Of a stretch of 64,000 nt of DNA, positions 26,072 through 35,441 are shown piece after piece. Both the position numbers and the translations under genes were made by a program. The stretch comes from Maribacter thermophilus (GTDB lineage Bacteria; Bacteroidota; Bacteroidia; Flavobacteriales; Flavobacteriaceae): the NCBI RefSeq assembly GCF_001020565.1, contig NZ_LDAS01000001.1, forward strand, positions 1,278,402-1,342,401. The letters are read 5' to 3'. Positions within the stretch are counted from its first letter, which is position 1, and each line of letters starts with the position of its first letter. Under the pieces are notes generated by a model. That model did not search any database. It saw only the letters and a program-made list of their open reading frames with translations, and was not told where the DNA came from.

Positions 26072-27583
26072 TTGAGAATTCTAGACCGGTATATATTATC
26101 AAGGTTCGTATTCAATTTTGTCAGTTCGTTTGTAATATTGATGTTCATCTTCATATTTCAAACGATCTGGCTTTTTATTGATGATCTCGCCGGTAAAGGC
26201 TTGGATATAATCATTATCGGAAAATTTCTTTTCTACTTAATGCCAGATCTTACTGAAAAAGTGTTGCCCTTGACCGTGCTACTGTCGTCCATTCTTACTT
26301 TCGGCTCTTTTGCCGAAAGTTATGAGTTTGCGGCTATGAAGGCTTCGGGCATATCACTGCAAAGGTCTATGTTGAGCCTTATCGTTTTTGTAGTTCTTTT
26401 AGGCGGTGTTACCTTCTTTTTCGCCAATACGGTCATACCATTATCACAACGAAAAATCTACAACCTTAGAAAAAACATAGCAAAGGTAAAACCCGCGGCA
26501 GTAGTTGCAGAAGGCGTATTTAGCGATTTTGAGGGCATGAACATTAAAGTAGATGAAAAATATGGTGAAAACGACCGATATCTAAAAAATGTAATCATTC
26601 ATATTAAAAACAAGGGTAATGTTAACAGCACGGTAATTAAGTCTGAGAAAGGAGAACTTATCAGTAGTGAAGAGTCCGATATAATACAATTGGTCTTAAC
26701 CAATGGCCATTATTATGAAGATATAGATTCTAAAAAGAACAGATTAAAATATCCACATGCAAAGGCAGCATTCGACACCTACACGATGAATATTGAAGTG
26801 CCCGAACTGGATAAAGAGGATTTAGAGGCCGAGCGGGATATCAGCACCGATAAAATGAAAAATATATCTCGGTTAAGAAAAGATATAGATTCTTTAAAGC
26901 AAGACAATTATAGGATCGTAAGGGCTTTTTCCAAAAATATGGAAAGCCGTATGGGCGTCTTCGCCCCACTTGACCCCAAGGACACTTTAAAAACAAAAAC
27001 CGCGTTACAAAAGAAGCAAGATTCTATCAGACAGATAAAATTAAATCTTTATAGGGCCAACAAGGCAAAGCAAGATTCGGTTAAGGAGAGTATTTTACAC
27101 CTATTTCCAGATTGGCAGCAAATACAGGTGTTAAGTGCCGCCAAAAACAATACCACCAATATATTGAACTCCGTGAGGGGAAAGAAAGAAGAGATGCAAA
27201 AACGATATAAGATATATAACATGCATATACTATCGTTACACAATAAATTTGCATTGGCCTTTTCTTGTATCATATTATTTTTTGTGGGAGCCCCCTTAGG
27301 GGCTATTATTAGAAAAGGAGGATTGGGCTTACCCATGGTTATCGCAATTATCTTATTTTTAATCTATTATTTTATTGGCGTTTTTGCCGGTAATTATGCC
27401 AAAGAGGGAAATATACACCCTATGTTGGGCGCATGGCTCTCTACCCTTATTATGTTGCCATTAGGCGTATTTTTAACCAAAAGGGCTACCGAAGACAAGG
27501 GAATGGTTAATTTTGGGGTGGTTACGGATTTCTTTAAAAACCTATTTAAGAAAAAAGACAAAAGTGGATCAGATGACAACTAG
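26072..27583 (+). CDS. LptF/LptG family lipopolysaccharide export permease
   Basis: 503 residues with the YjgP/YjgQ layout: N-terminal helices (ILDRYILSRFVFNFVSSF), a central periplasmic beta-jellyroll (about 120-260), a charged coiled-coil insertion (about 255-370), then C-terminal membrane helices (about 385-475). Works with LptB to extract LPS from the inner membrane. The start is TTG at 26072, five bases after the lolA stop and preceded by the purine-rich TAGGAAA. The charged insertion makes it longer than the E. coli proteins (about 360-366). It overlaps the ribB start by 11 bases. Confidence 0.9.
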   Translation: MRILDRYILSRFVFNFVSSFVILMFIFIFQTIWLFIDDLAGKGLDIIIIGKFLFYLMPDLTEKVLPLTVLLSSILTFGSFAESYEFAAMKASGISLQRSMLSLIVFVVLLGGVTFFFANTVIPLSQRKIYNLRKNIAKVKPAAVVAEGVFSDFEGMNIKVDEKYGENDRYLKNVIIHIKNKGNVNSTVIKSEKGELISSEESDIIQLVLTNGHYYEDIDSKKNRLKYPHAKAAFDTYTMNIEVPELDKEDLEAERDISTDKMKNISRLRKDIDSLKQDNYRIVRAFSKNMESRMGVFAPLDPKDTLKTKTALQKKQDSIRQIKLNLYRANKAKQDSVKESILHLFPDWQQIQVLSAAKNNTTNILNSVRGKKEEMQKRYKIYNMHILSLHNKFALAFSCIILFFVGAPLGAIIRKGGLGLPMVIAIILFLIYYFIGVFAGNYAKEGNIHPMLGAWLSTLIMLPLGVFLTKRATEDKGMVNFGVVTDFFKNLFKKKDKSGSDDN

Positions 27584-28715
27584 TGCTCCGGATAAAATAA
27601 AACTGAATACCATTGAAGAAGCTATTGAAGATATTCGCAATGGCAAGGTTATTATTGTCGTGGATGACGAAAACCGGGAAAATGAGGGTGATTTTTTAGC
27701 CGCCGCAGAATTGGCGACTCCGGAAACCGTTAATTTTATGGCTACCCATGGTAGAGGTCTTATATGTGCACCATTAACAGAAGGCAGGTGTAAAGAACTA
27801 GGCCTTCATATGATGGTAAGCAACAACACCGACCCCATGGAAACTGCATTTACCGTATCTGTAGACCTTAGGGGCCACGGTGTTACCACTGGTATTTCTG
27901 CCGGCGATAGATGTAAAACGGTATGTGCACTGACCGATGAAACCATCAAACCACACGATTTGGCAAGACCTGGGCACATTTTTCCCTTGGTAGCCAAAGA
28001 AGGTGGGGTACTACGTAGAACAGGGCACACAGAGGCCGCTATAGATTTTGCCAGACTTGCAGGTCTAAAACCCGCAGGTATGATCGTAGAGATAATGAAC
28101 GAAGATGGCAGTATGGCGAGGTTACCGCAACTTATTGAAGTTGCCAAAAAGTTTGATCTTAAAATCGTTTCCATTGAGGACTTGGTTGCTTACCGTATGG
28201 AGCACGATAGTTTAATAAACAAAGAAATAGATTTCGATATTACCACAAGGTTCGGGGAGTATAGATTGCGTGCTTACAAGCAAACTACCAATAACCATAT
28301 CCACTTGGCTTTAACAAAAGGGGCATGGAACTCAGAAGAGCATGTACTAACACGTATCAACTCTACCCTTATAAACAACGATATATTAGGAACATTGACC
28401 AACAGTCCCGATAAAAAACTGGAAGATATGTTCAATGCTATCAATAACGAAGGAAAAGGAGCTATTGTGTTTATAAACCAAGACTATGAATCGTTGAACC
28501 TCCTATCTAGACTATCGGAACTGAAAGAACTACAAAAACAAGGTATTTACAAAGCACCTAAAATAGATATGGATGCCAAAGATTTTGGTATCGGTGCTCA
28601 AATACTACATGATCTCGGTATATCAAAAATGAGGTTATTGACCAATAGTCCCCAAGCCAAAAGAGTGGGAATTGTCGGTTACGGTCTAGAAATAGTAGAG
28701 TACGTTTCTTACTAA
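27573..28715 (+). CDS. ribB: 3,4-dihydroxy-2-butanone-4-phosphate synthase with degenerate GTP cyclohydrolase II-like domain
   Basis: From ATG at 27573 (inside the end of the permease gene) the protein has 380 residues. Residues about 1-205 form an intact DHBP synthase (VDDENRENEGDF, HGRGLICAPL, GVTTGISAGDR, RPGHIFPLVAKEGGVL, RTGHTEAAIDFARLAGL), which makes the four-carbon riboflavin precursor from ribulose-5-phosphate. Residues about 210-380 align by order with GTP cyclohydrolase II, ending LTNSPQAKRV. However, the three zinc cysteines and the RQEGRGIGL loop are absent (NEGKGAIVF instead), and this half has no Cys at all. It is therefore probably RibB only, with a separate RibA elsewhere. 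Confidence 0.92.
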   Translation: MTTSAPDKIKLNTIEEAIEDIRNGKVIIVVDDENRENEGDFLAAAELATPETVNFMATHGRGLICAPLTEGRCKELGLHMMVSNNTDPMETAFTVSVDLRGHGVTTGISAGDRCKTVCALTDETIKPHDLARPGHIFPLVAKEGGVLRRTGHTEAAIDFARLAGLKPAGMIVEIMNEDGSMARLPQLIEVAKKFDLKIVSIEDLVAYRMEHDSLINKEIDFDITTRFGEYRLRAYKQTTNNHIHLALTKGAWNSEEHVLTRINSTLINNDILGTLTNSPDKKLEDMFNAINNEGKGAIVFINQDYESLNLLSRLSELKELQKQGIYKAPKIDMDAKDFGIGAQILHDLGISKMRLLTNSPQAKRVGIVGYGLEIVEYVSY

Positions 28716-28734
28716 CGATATGGACAACTAAAAA

Positions 28735-28771
28735 AGATAGGCCGGTGTTTTACACTGGCCTATCTCTTTTT
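28735..28771 (+). terminator. rho-independent terminator after ribB
   Basis: The stem AGATAGGCC / GGCCTATCT extends inward by GGTG/CACT (one G-T pair) around a TTTTA loop, and is followed by CTTTTTT. It closes the ftsK-lolA-permease-ribB unit. Confidence 0.9.
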
Positions 28772-28910
28772 TACGCTCCCACTATTTTACATCATTAGAT
28801 CACTCACAACTAAGTAATCCTTCACTGGCGCTAAATTCCAATTCGAATGGGAATTCCATTTTTCCAATAGGTAGCTTCCGTGCTTTTGCCTTTTTTACAA
28901 AATAAAATAC

Positions 28911-30104
28911 CTACAATAGACTACCAATGATCTCTTTCATTTTTAGTGCACGTGCCTTTACTTCTTCCTCTGACCAGCTCAACTTAATTAAACAAGAAAT
29001 GGTTTTACCCACCCACTTGTCGGACAATGAAAAATCGGATGCACTATAGTCCGGAAGCTGATTTCTTACTTCTTGGGGTAATTTTCCCAAAGATTTTAAA
29101 TTGGTCAAATGTTCCCATTTTCTATAATAGTGCCAATTATTATCAAACCAATAAAAACAGGCATCGACTCCCCCGTTGGTAAGAGAGCTATGTATTTTTC
29201 TGGCAAGGTCTCCAGAAGGCAAAAAGAAACTGAGAAAAGAATAATTCTCTACGCCATTGTCGGGTACACGTCTAAAAGTCACCCCTTCAATTTCTTCCAA
29301 ACTGTTTCGAAGAATACTGTAATGTCTTTTCTGAGTATTTAAAAATTCGTCCAATCGTTGGATCTGTGCGCAACCCACAGCGGCGTTCAATTCCGAGATT
29401 CGATAGTTATACCCTAAAAATGGATGGGACTCCGCCCCCCTATTATTCCCTATATGATCATGCCCATGATCCGAATAGTGGTCCGCATTAGTGTAGTACT
29501 TTTCATTATCGGTAATCAAGGCACCACCTTCACCACATGTAATGGTCTTTACATAATCGAACGAAAAACAGCCTATATCTCCATAACTACCCAAGGGTTT
29601 GCCCTCATAGCTGCCTCCTATTGCCTGGCATGCATCTTCTATCAATAATAGGTTATGATTGTCGCAAATTGCTTTTAAACGTTTTAGATCGGCCATGGAT
29701 CCACACATATGTACGGGCATAACTACCTTGGTCTTCTCGGTAACCGCTTTTTCTACCGAGTCCGGGTTCAAGGTTAAGGTATCGTCTACATCTACCAAAA
29801 CAGGTACGGCACCAATAGCCAACACAGCCTCAAAACTGGCCACAAAAGTAAATGTGGGCATAATTACTTCGTCACCGGCCCCTACTCCGGCACTTGCCAA
29901 CGCTACGGTCAAAGCGGCCGTTCCACTGCTTACTACCTGCGCATACTTTACCTGCATTCTTGTGGTTAGTGCCTTTTCTAACTCCTTGGCTTTCCAATGC
30001 CCCTGGCGCATTCCATCAAAACCGTAGCGCATCAATACCCCAGAGTCCAATACATCATTTACACTTTCTCTTTCTTTTTCTCCAAAAAGTTCAAATCCTG
30101 GCAT
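28911..30104 (-). CDS. DegT/DnrJ/EryC1/StrS family aminotransferase
   Basis: 397 residues of a fold type I PLP enzyme. Substrate/PLP region SSGTAALTVAL (59-69), Asp157 in IEDACQAIGGSYEGKPLGS, and the Schiff-base Lys186 in FDYVKTITCGEGG. Members make amino sugars from nucleotide-linked keto sugars, or act on other keto/aldehyde substrates for natural products. There are no adjacent sugar-nucleotide genes, so the substrate cannot be inferred. It stands alone and converges on the ribB terminator. Confidence 0.9.
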   Translation of the reverse strand: MPGFELFGEKERESVNDVLDSGVLMRYGFDGMRQGHWKAKELEKALTTRMQVKYAQVVSSGTAALTVALASAGVGAGDEVIMPTFTFVASFEAVLAIGAVPVLVDVDDTLTLNPDSVEKAVTEKTKVVMPVHMCGSMADLKRLKAICDNHNLLLIEDACQAIGGSYEGKPLGSYGDIGCFSFDYVKTITCGEGGALITDNEKYYTNADHYSDHGHDHIGNNRGAESHPFLGYNYRISELNAAVGCAQIQRLDEFLNTQKRHYSILRNSLEEIEGVTFRRVPDNGVENYSFLSFFLPSGDLARKIHSSLTNGGVDACFYWFDNNWHYYRKWEHLTNLKSLGKLPQEVRNQLPDYSASDFSLSDKWVGKTISCLIKLSWSEEEVKARALKMKEIIGSLL

Positions 30105-30130
30105 AGTTCTATTTTAAAATTAAAAATAAG

Positions 30131-30481
30131 TCAATTTTCCATGGATTTAAAGAATCTATAGATTTTCACTTTTTCCTCAATGGTAAATTCCTTCTCCTCA
30201 AACCAATCGTAGGCCGCAATTTTTTCGTTTTCAATTTGTGCCCTTCTTATGGCATCTAACGAAACAATATGCCAGTGTACTCCTTTTTGTCGTGATACGG
30301 AATATCCCACATCTTCAGTTATGTACGATGCCTTTGGTTGGTTTATTAGTCTAACCCCGTTCTTTAAAACAGCCAAGGTCTTGGTAAGTCGAACAACTTC
30401 TGAAAATGAATATCTGACAAAATCATCAAACCCATTTTGTTTGGTATTATAAACTTTATCGCCAACTTCTAATTTCTTCAT
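30131..30481 (-). CDS. small conserved-looking protein of unknown function
   Basis: 116 residues from ATG at 30481 (MKKLEVGDKVYNTK); an in-frame ATG at 30490 adds three residues. It starts with a small beta-rich KOW/SH3-like segment (LEVGDKVYN, VVRLTKTLAVLKNGVRL), followed by a basic and acidic helix-rich tail. No signal peptide and no recognised catalytic motif. A perfect -7 element lies just upstream. It is 26 bases from the DegT gene and read in the same direction, so the two may form one unit. Confidence 0.7.
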   Translation of the reverse strand: MKKLEVGDKVYNTKQNGFDDFVRYSFSEVVRLTKTLAVLKNGVRLINQPKASYITEDVGYSVSRQKGVHWHIVSLDAIRRAQIENEKIAAYDWFEEKEFTIEEKVKIYRFFKSMEN

Positions 30482-30497
30482 AAGGTTCAAAAGTCTG

Positions 30498-30505
30498 CAA
30501 AAGTA
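30498..30505 (-). promoter_or_regulatory. -7 promoter element for the small leftward gene
   Basis: The minus strand reads TACTTTTG, matching TAnnTTTG. A TTG on the minus strand at 30531-30529 is 23 bases upstream, slightly wider than usual for the -33 element. The resulting leader to ATG 30481 would be about 12 bases. Confidence 0.45.
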
Positions 30506-30628
30506 ATTGTTGACTTTAATACTAAATTCAATTCCGATAAGAAATTATTAACATCTATAAAGCTTCTGTTGCCACATATATTCGTTTTATGCTCCTTTAT
30601 CTCACTACTTTTTTATAACTTCGTATTA

Positions 30629-31027
30629 GTGAGCAAAGTAATTTCCATATCAATTTCATTTTTAATTCTGCTACAGAGTTTTGGACTGCATACAGATGAT
30701 ATTGCCCAAATTGATAATTTTATCGAGCATGCGAAGTTTCATAGTGAACAATATGGGGACAATGTTTTAGTTTTTATATCAAAACATTACGGGGAACTCA
30801 AGGCGGAACACGACCGCGAACACCAAGAAGAAAAAGAAGAACATGAGCAGTTGCCTTTTCAGCACCATTGCCATTTGACTTCTGTGGTTGTATATACAGC
30901 AAATTCCTTTAACCCCGAACTGGGCTCTCCTCTATTTTCAGAGTCCAATAGTAGCAATTTCCATTATCAGGCACCTTCTTCTTCTTTGCATGCAATGGGC
31001 CTGTTACAACCACCTCGGCAGTCATAA
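30629..31027 (+). CDS. small His-rich exported protein preceding CusA
   Basis: A GTG start at 30629 gives about 132 residues beginning with a hydrophobic signal-like helix (SKVISISISFLILLQSFGLH). A TTG at 30569 in the same frame would add 20 hydrophobic residues. The body is rich in His and Glu (EHDREHQEEKEEHEQ, then FQHHCHLTS), fitting a metal-binding periplasmic peptide. It immediately precedes the CusA-type pump by 72 bases in the same direction. I recall similar small His-rich proteins in flavobacterial heavy-metal efflux operons. Role: probably metal sensing or buffering, inferred from position and composition. Confidence 0.75.
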   Translation: MSKVISISISFLILLQSFGLHTDDIAQIDNFIEHAKFHSEQYGDNVLVFISKHYGELKAEHDREHQEEKEEHEQLPFQHHCHLTSVVVYTANSFNPELGSPLFSESNSSNFHYQAPSSSLHAMGLLQPPRQS

Positions 31028-31099
31028 TCAACAGTTTTATTTTTTAGTAGCCCCTGGAAATTTCACAGGGTATTTTCAACGTTGATTATTTTATGTCAA

Positions 31100-34000
31100 A
31101 TGCTATCATATATTATTAATTTCAGTATTAAGAACAAGTTTATTGTTCTATTATTTACATGTTTTATTATAGGTTTTGGGTTCTATTCCCTATCAAAAAT
31201 ACCTATAGGAGCCGTACCCGATGTTACCAATAACCAGGTACAGGTAATTACCACGTCGCGCAACCTATCTACCCAAGATATAGAACAGTTTATAACCTAT
31301 CCGGTAGAATTGGAAATGGCCAACCTTCCAGGTGTTTTAGAGATTCGTTCCGTATCAAAATTCGGTCTTTCAGTGGTAACCATTGTATTTGAGGAAGACA
31401 TGGGTTCTTTTCTACCCAGACAACTTATAGCCGAAAAAATAAAATCGGCCTCGGAAAAGATTCCCGAAGGTTTTGGCTCACCGGAAATGGGTCCCATTAC
31501 AACGGGGCTTGGTGAAATATATCAATATATTTTGGATGTTGAACCAAAATACAAAGACCAATATACCCCAGAAGATTTAAGAACCATTCAAGATTGGCTC
31601 GTTAAAAGGCAACTGTCGGGTATCCCCGGGGTCGTAGAGGTAAATACTTGGGGCGGTTTTTTAAAACAGTACGAAGTTGCCATCAATACAGATAAGTTAA
31701 ATGCCATGAATATTAGTGCAAGCGATGTATTCAAGGCCCTGGAAACGAATAACAGTGTCACCGGTGGCGGATATATAGAAAAGGTAAACCAAGCTTTTTT
31801 TATTCGCGGGGAAGGGTTAATATCCTCATTGTCAGATATAGAGAATATTGTAGTAAAAAACGAAAATGGTATTCCCATTTATATCAAAGATGTTGCCAAG
31901 GTAGGTTTTGGAAACGCCATTCGTTTTGGTGCCATTACCGGAAACGGGGAAGGAGAAAAGGTGTTGGGGCAGGTAATGATGTTAAAGGATGCCAACTCAA
32001 AAAAAGTAATCGACGCGGTTAAGGAAAGAGTCGCGGCTATCTCTAAGTCATTGCCAAAGGGCGTATATATAAATCCTTTTTTGGACCGCAGCGACCTTAT
32101 TGCCAAAACAACCTTTACCGTCACCGAAAACCTTGTTCTGGGCTGCTTGATCGTCATCTTCGTAGTCGTATTGCTACTGGGTAACCTTCGTTCAGGACTA
32201 GTGGTGGCCTCGGTAATTCCTTTATGTTTACTTTTTGCCCTGTCAATGATGTATATTTTTGGTGTCGATGCCAATTTAATGAGCCTTGGCGCCATTGATT
32301 TCGGAATTATTATAGACGGTGCCGTCATCATTGTCGAATTCATAGCCTTTCAGATTACAAAAGAACACGATAAAATCAACTCCCTGACGGTAAAGGAGCA
32401 ACAAGCACTAAAAGATGGCATTACTTTTAAGGGAGCTTCAAAAATGATGAACTCTGCCATTTTCGGGCAACTTATTATACTAATCGTATTCATCCCAATT
32501 TTATCATTGAGCGGTGTAGAAGGCAAAATGTTCAAGCCAATGGCACTTACCTTCAGCTTTGCATTGATCGGCGCCATGCTCTTATGTTTCACCTACGTAC
32601 CTGTAGTAGCTTCCCTATTTCTAAAACCTTCAAAAGTAAGCGACAAGAACATCTCTGTTCGTTTAATGAAGTGGTTGCGAACAAAATATGATCCGATCAT
32701 AGACTGGGCCTTGGGCAAGAAAAAAATTGTTCTGGGCATAGCCACTGCCCTATTGGCGACGGCCACCTATTTGTACATCTCTATGGGTGGCGAATTTGTA
32801 CCAACATTGGATGAAGGTGATTTTGTAATACAGCCTGTTTTAAAAACCGGAACCTCTTTGAGCAATACGGTAGAGACCTCTATGGAAATAGAAAAGATTT
32901 TACTACAAAAATTCCCTGAAGTAGATCAGGTAATTACCCGGATAGGGGCTGCAGAAGTACCCACCGATCCCATGTCTATGGAAGAAAGTGATGTAATTAT
33001 AACGCTAAAACCAAAAAGCGAATGGACATCTGCATCCTCTAAAGACGAACTCGCCGATAAGTTCAAGGAAGCTTTGGCCGTTATCCCTGGCATGGGAGTT
33101 GAGTTTACCCAGCCCATTGAAATGCGTTTTAATGAACTAATTACAGGTGTAAGGGCAGATATAGCCATTAAGATATTTGGCGAAGATCTAGATATTCTTG
33201 CCAACAAGGGTAAAGAAATAGGCGATCTGATAAAAAATGTAGATGGGGCCGCGGATATTTCTGTCGAAAAAGTTGCTGGATTACCGGAGATGAACGTTAA
33301 ATACAATCGCTCTAAAATTGCGCGTTACGGGCTCAATATTCAAGAGCTCAACGATATGGTTACCATGGGCTTTGCCGGAAAAACGGCCGGCAGTGTTTTT
33401 GAGGGAGAAAAAAAGTTTGATCTCGTCGTAAGGCTCGATGCCGAAAAAAGAAAAGATATAGACAATCTTAAAAACCTGTATGTAGATCTACCCTCGGGAG
33501 GAAAAATTCCTCTAAGTGAATTGGCCGATATCTCGTATAAAAAAGGAGCTGCAAAAATATCGAGAGATGATACCCGAAGACGAATTGTCGTAGGTGTCAA
33601 TGTCAGAAACAGGGACCTACAATCTGTCGTAGACGATATAAAAACCTTGGTCAACGAGCATATAACATTACCTGCAGGCTATTCCATTAGTTATGGGGGG
33701 CAATTCGAAAATTTACAAAGTGCCAAGGCAAGGTTATTGGTTGCAGTGCCCATAGCCCTTATTCTCATATTTATACTGCTCTATTTTGCTTTCAAATCCA
33801 TTAAAGAAGCATTAATGATCTACTCCGCCATACCACTAGCGGCCGTTGGCGGCGTTTTTCTTTTATGGATAAGGGATTTGCCTTTCAGTATTTCCGCAGG
33901 TGTAGGTTTTATTGCCCTTTTTGGAATAGCCGTATTAAACGGAATTGTATTGATAGAGCATTTTAAAGAATTAAAAAAAGAAGGTTTTAAAGACATGGAC

Positions 34001-35431
34001 ACGTTGATAAAACAAGGGGCCAAAGACAGGTTACGTGCTGTTTTACTAACGGCCTCGGCAGCCGCCCTAGGTTTTCTGCCAATGGCAATATCTACCAATG
34101 CAGGTGCCGAAGTGCAAAGACCTCTCGCAACAGTGGTTATAGGCGGTTTAATAACTGCAACATTACTTACATTAGTGGTATTGCCCGTTTTATATTCTTA
34201 TCTCTACCGCTCTAAAAGCCACCCAGCTAAAAAGCTACCAGGCGCTTTGGGGATAATCGGCATTGTGCTATTATGCTCATCCACATCTTTAAATGCACAA
34301 AGCGATAAAAAAAACTTAAAAGAGTTGTTGCCCATCGCCATGGAGAACAATGCCGGTCTAAAGGCCTACAAACTTAATATGGACCGATCTGATGCTTTGA
34401 TCAACAGCGCCTACGATTTTGAAAAAACTAGTGTTTATTATCAGTTCGATGAAAACAATATAGCCATTAACAACGAGCCCTTACAGGTTTTCGGCGTACA
34501 ACAAAACTTTAAATTCCCTACAGTCTATTTTTCTGAGAAAAAGGTAAACAAAGCCAAATACAATCTTTCGGGAAGCGCCTATCGTATTCAGAAAAAAAGA
34601 TTGGAAAAAGAGGTGACGACCCAATATTATGAGTACCAAGTAGCCTATGAGATGGCAAATGTGTATCATATATTGGACAGCTTGTATAGTGATTTTGCCA
34701 ATATCGCCAAACGGCGTTATGAATTGGGAGAAACCAATTATCTAGAAAAAATAACGGCTGCTTCCAAACAAAAACAAATACAACTAAAATATTTGGATGC
34801 TCAAAAGAACATGGCCATTACCCTTCAAAACCTACTTAAAACAGTACAGTCTAAAGAAAAATTAGACATTGCTATAGAACCTGTCTTAAAAGTACCAATG
34901 CGTTCTATAGACATAGAAAATAGTCCTGAAATAGATTTTTACAAAAACCAGATCAATATTAGTCGGGCCCAAAACAATTTGGAAAACCAGCAATTGCTTC
35001 CCGACATAGGTATCAGTTATTTTCAAGGAAGCAATGCTGGTTTAAACGAAAATTTGCACGGCTACCAGTTGGGATTAAAAATCCCCTTGTTCTTTACAGG
35101 ACAAGCTTCACGTATCAAGGCTGCCAAAATTGATCGGTTACGTGCAGAATCTGAATACAGGGAATATGAAATTGGACTGAACACAAAACTTTCGACATTA
35201 AAAAGAAAGCTTGTCACATTGCAAGAGACATTGACCTACTATGAAAACGAAGGAAGTATGTTATCCGATGAAATTCTAAAAACCGCCAATGGCAATTTCA
35301 AAAATGGTGAAATAGATTTTTACCAGTACATACAAAGCTTGGAAAGTGCCTATGAGGTAAAAATAGACTACTTAAACAAGCTAAAGGACTACAATCAAAC
35401 AGTTATTACCATTAATTACCTAACTCTTTAA
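31100..35431 (+). CDS. CusA/CzcA heavy-metal RND transporter fused to a TolC-like outer-membrane factor domain
   Basis: 1443 residues from ATG at 31100; a TTG at 31082 is the alternative. Residues about 1-1045 are a complete HME-type RND pump: SIKNKFIVLLF, KIPIGAVPDVTNNQVQVIT, the TM4 proton-relay segment AIDFGIIIDGAVIIVEF, and QPIEMRFNELITGVRADIAI in the porter domain. After the last pump helix (VVLPVLYSYLYR) comes a second hydrophobic stretch with a signal-peptidase-like site (GIVLLCSSTSLNAQ, ending near 1067). Residues about 1070-1443 are long coiled-coil helices with TolC/CusC-like repeats (KRRYELGETNYLEK, FKNGEIDFYQYIQSLESA). It exports Cu+, Ag+ or divalent metals across both membranes with the adaptor that follows. 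The metal cannot be decided. Confidence 0.93.
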   Translation: MLSYIINFSIKNKFIVLLFTCFIIGFGFYSLSKIPIGAVPDVTNNQVQVITTSRNLSTQDIEQFITYPVELEMANLPGVLEIRSVSKFGLSVVTIVFEEDMGSFLPRQLIAEKIKSASEKIPEGFGSPEMGPITTGLGEIYQYILDVEPKYKDQYTPEDLRTIQDWLVKRQLSGIPGVVEVNTWGGFLKQYEVAINTDKLNAMNISASDVFKALETNNSVTGGGYIEKVNQAFFIRGEGLISSLSDIENIVVKNENGIPIYIKDVAKVGFGNAIRFGAITGNGEGEKVLGQVMMLKDANSKKVIDAVKERVAAISKSLPKGVYINPFLDRSDLIAKTTFTVTENLVLGCLIVIFVVVLLLGNLRSGLVVASVIPLCLLFALSMMYIFGVDANLMSLGAIDFGIIIDGAVIIVEFIAFQITKEHDKINSLTVKEQQALKDGITFKGASKMMNSAIFGQLIILIVFIPILSLSGVEGKMFKPMALTFSFALIGAMLLCFTYVPVVASLFLKPSKVSDKNISVRLMKWLRTKYDPIIDWALGKKKIVLGIATALLATATYLYISMGGEFVPTLDEGDFVIQPVLKTGTSLSNTVETSMEIEKILLQKFPEVDQVITRIGAAEVPTDPMSMEESDVIITLKPKSEWTSASSKDELADKFKEALAVIPGMGVEFTQPIEMRFNELITGVRADIAIKIFGEDLDILANKGKEIGDLIKNVDGAADISVEKVAGLPEMNVKYNRSKIARYGLNIQELNDMVTMGFAGKTAGSVFEGEKKFDLVVRLDAEKRKDIDNLKNLYVDLPSGGKIPLSELADISYKKGAAKISRDDTRRRIVVGVNVRNRDLQSVVDDIKTLVNEHITLPAGYSISYGGQFENLQSAKARLLVAVPIALILIFILLYFAFKSIKEALMIYSAIPLAAVGGVFLLWIRDLPFSISAGVGFIALFGIAVLNGIVLIEHFKELKKEGFKDMDTLIKQGAKDRLRAVLLTASAAALGFLPMAISTNAGAEVQRPLATVVIGGLITATLLTLVVLPVLYSYLYRSKSHPAKKLPGALGIIGIVLLCSSTSLNAQSDKKNLKELLPIAMENNAGLKAYKLNMDRSDALINSAYDFEKTSVYYQFDENNIAINNEPLQVFGVQQNFKFPTVYFSEKKVNKAKYNLSGSAYRIQKKRLEKEVTTQYYEYQVAYEMANVYHILDSLYSDFANIAKRRYELGETNYLEKITAASKQKQIQLKYLDAQKNMAITLQNLLKTVQSKEKLDIAIEPVLKVPMRSIDIENSPEIDFYKNQINISRAQNNLENQQLLPDIGISYFQGSNAGLNENLHGYQLGLKIPLFFTGQASRIKAAKIDRLRAESEYREYEIGLNTKLSTLKRKLVTLQETLTYYENEGSMLSDEILKTANGNFKNGEIDFYQYIQSLESAYEVKIDYLNKLKDYNQTVITINYLTL

Positions 35432-35441
35432 AACAAATCTT

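Noticed and set aside
27573-28715. Calling the gene bifunctional ribBA
   Set aside because: The GCH II half lacks all zinc ligands; only the DHBP synthase half is supported.
28785-28900. AATTCC / GGAATT inverted repeat near 28836-28857
   Set aside because: Only six-base arms in AT-rich sequence; within chance expectation.
31297-34098. Series of leftward open frames opposite CusA
   Set aside because: Shadows of a well-conserved pump gene; no start signals.
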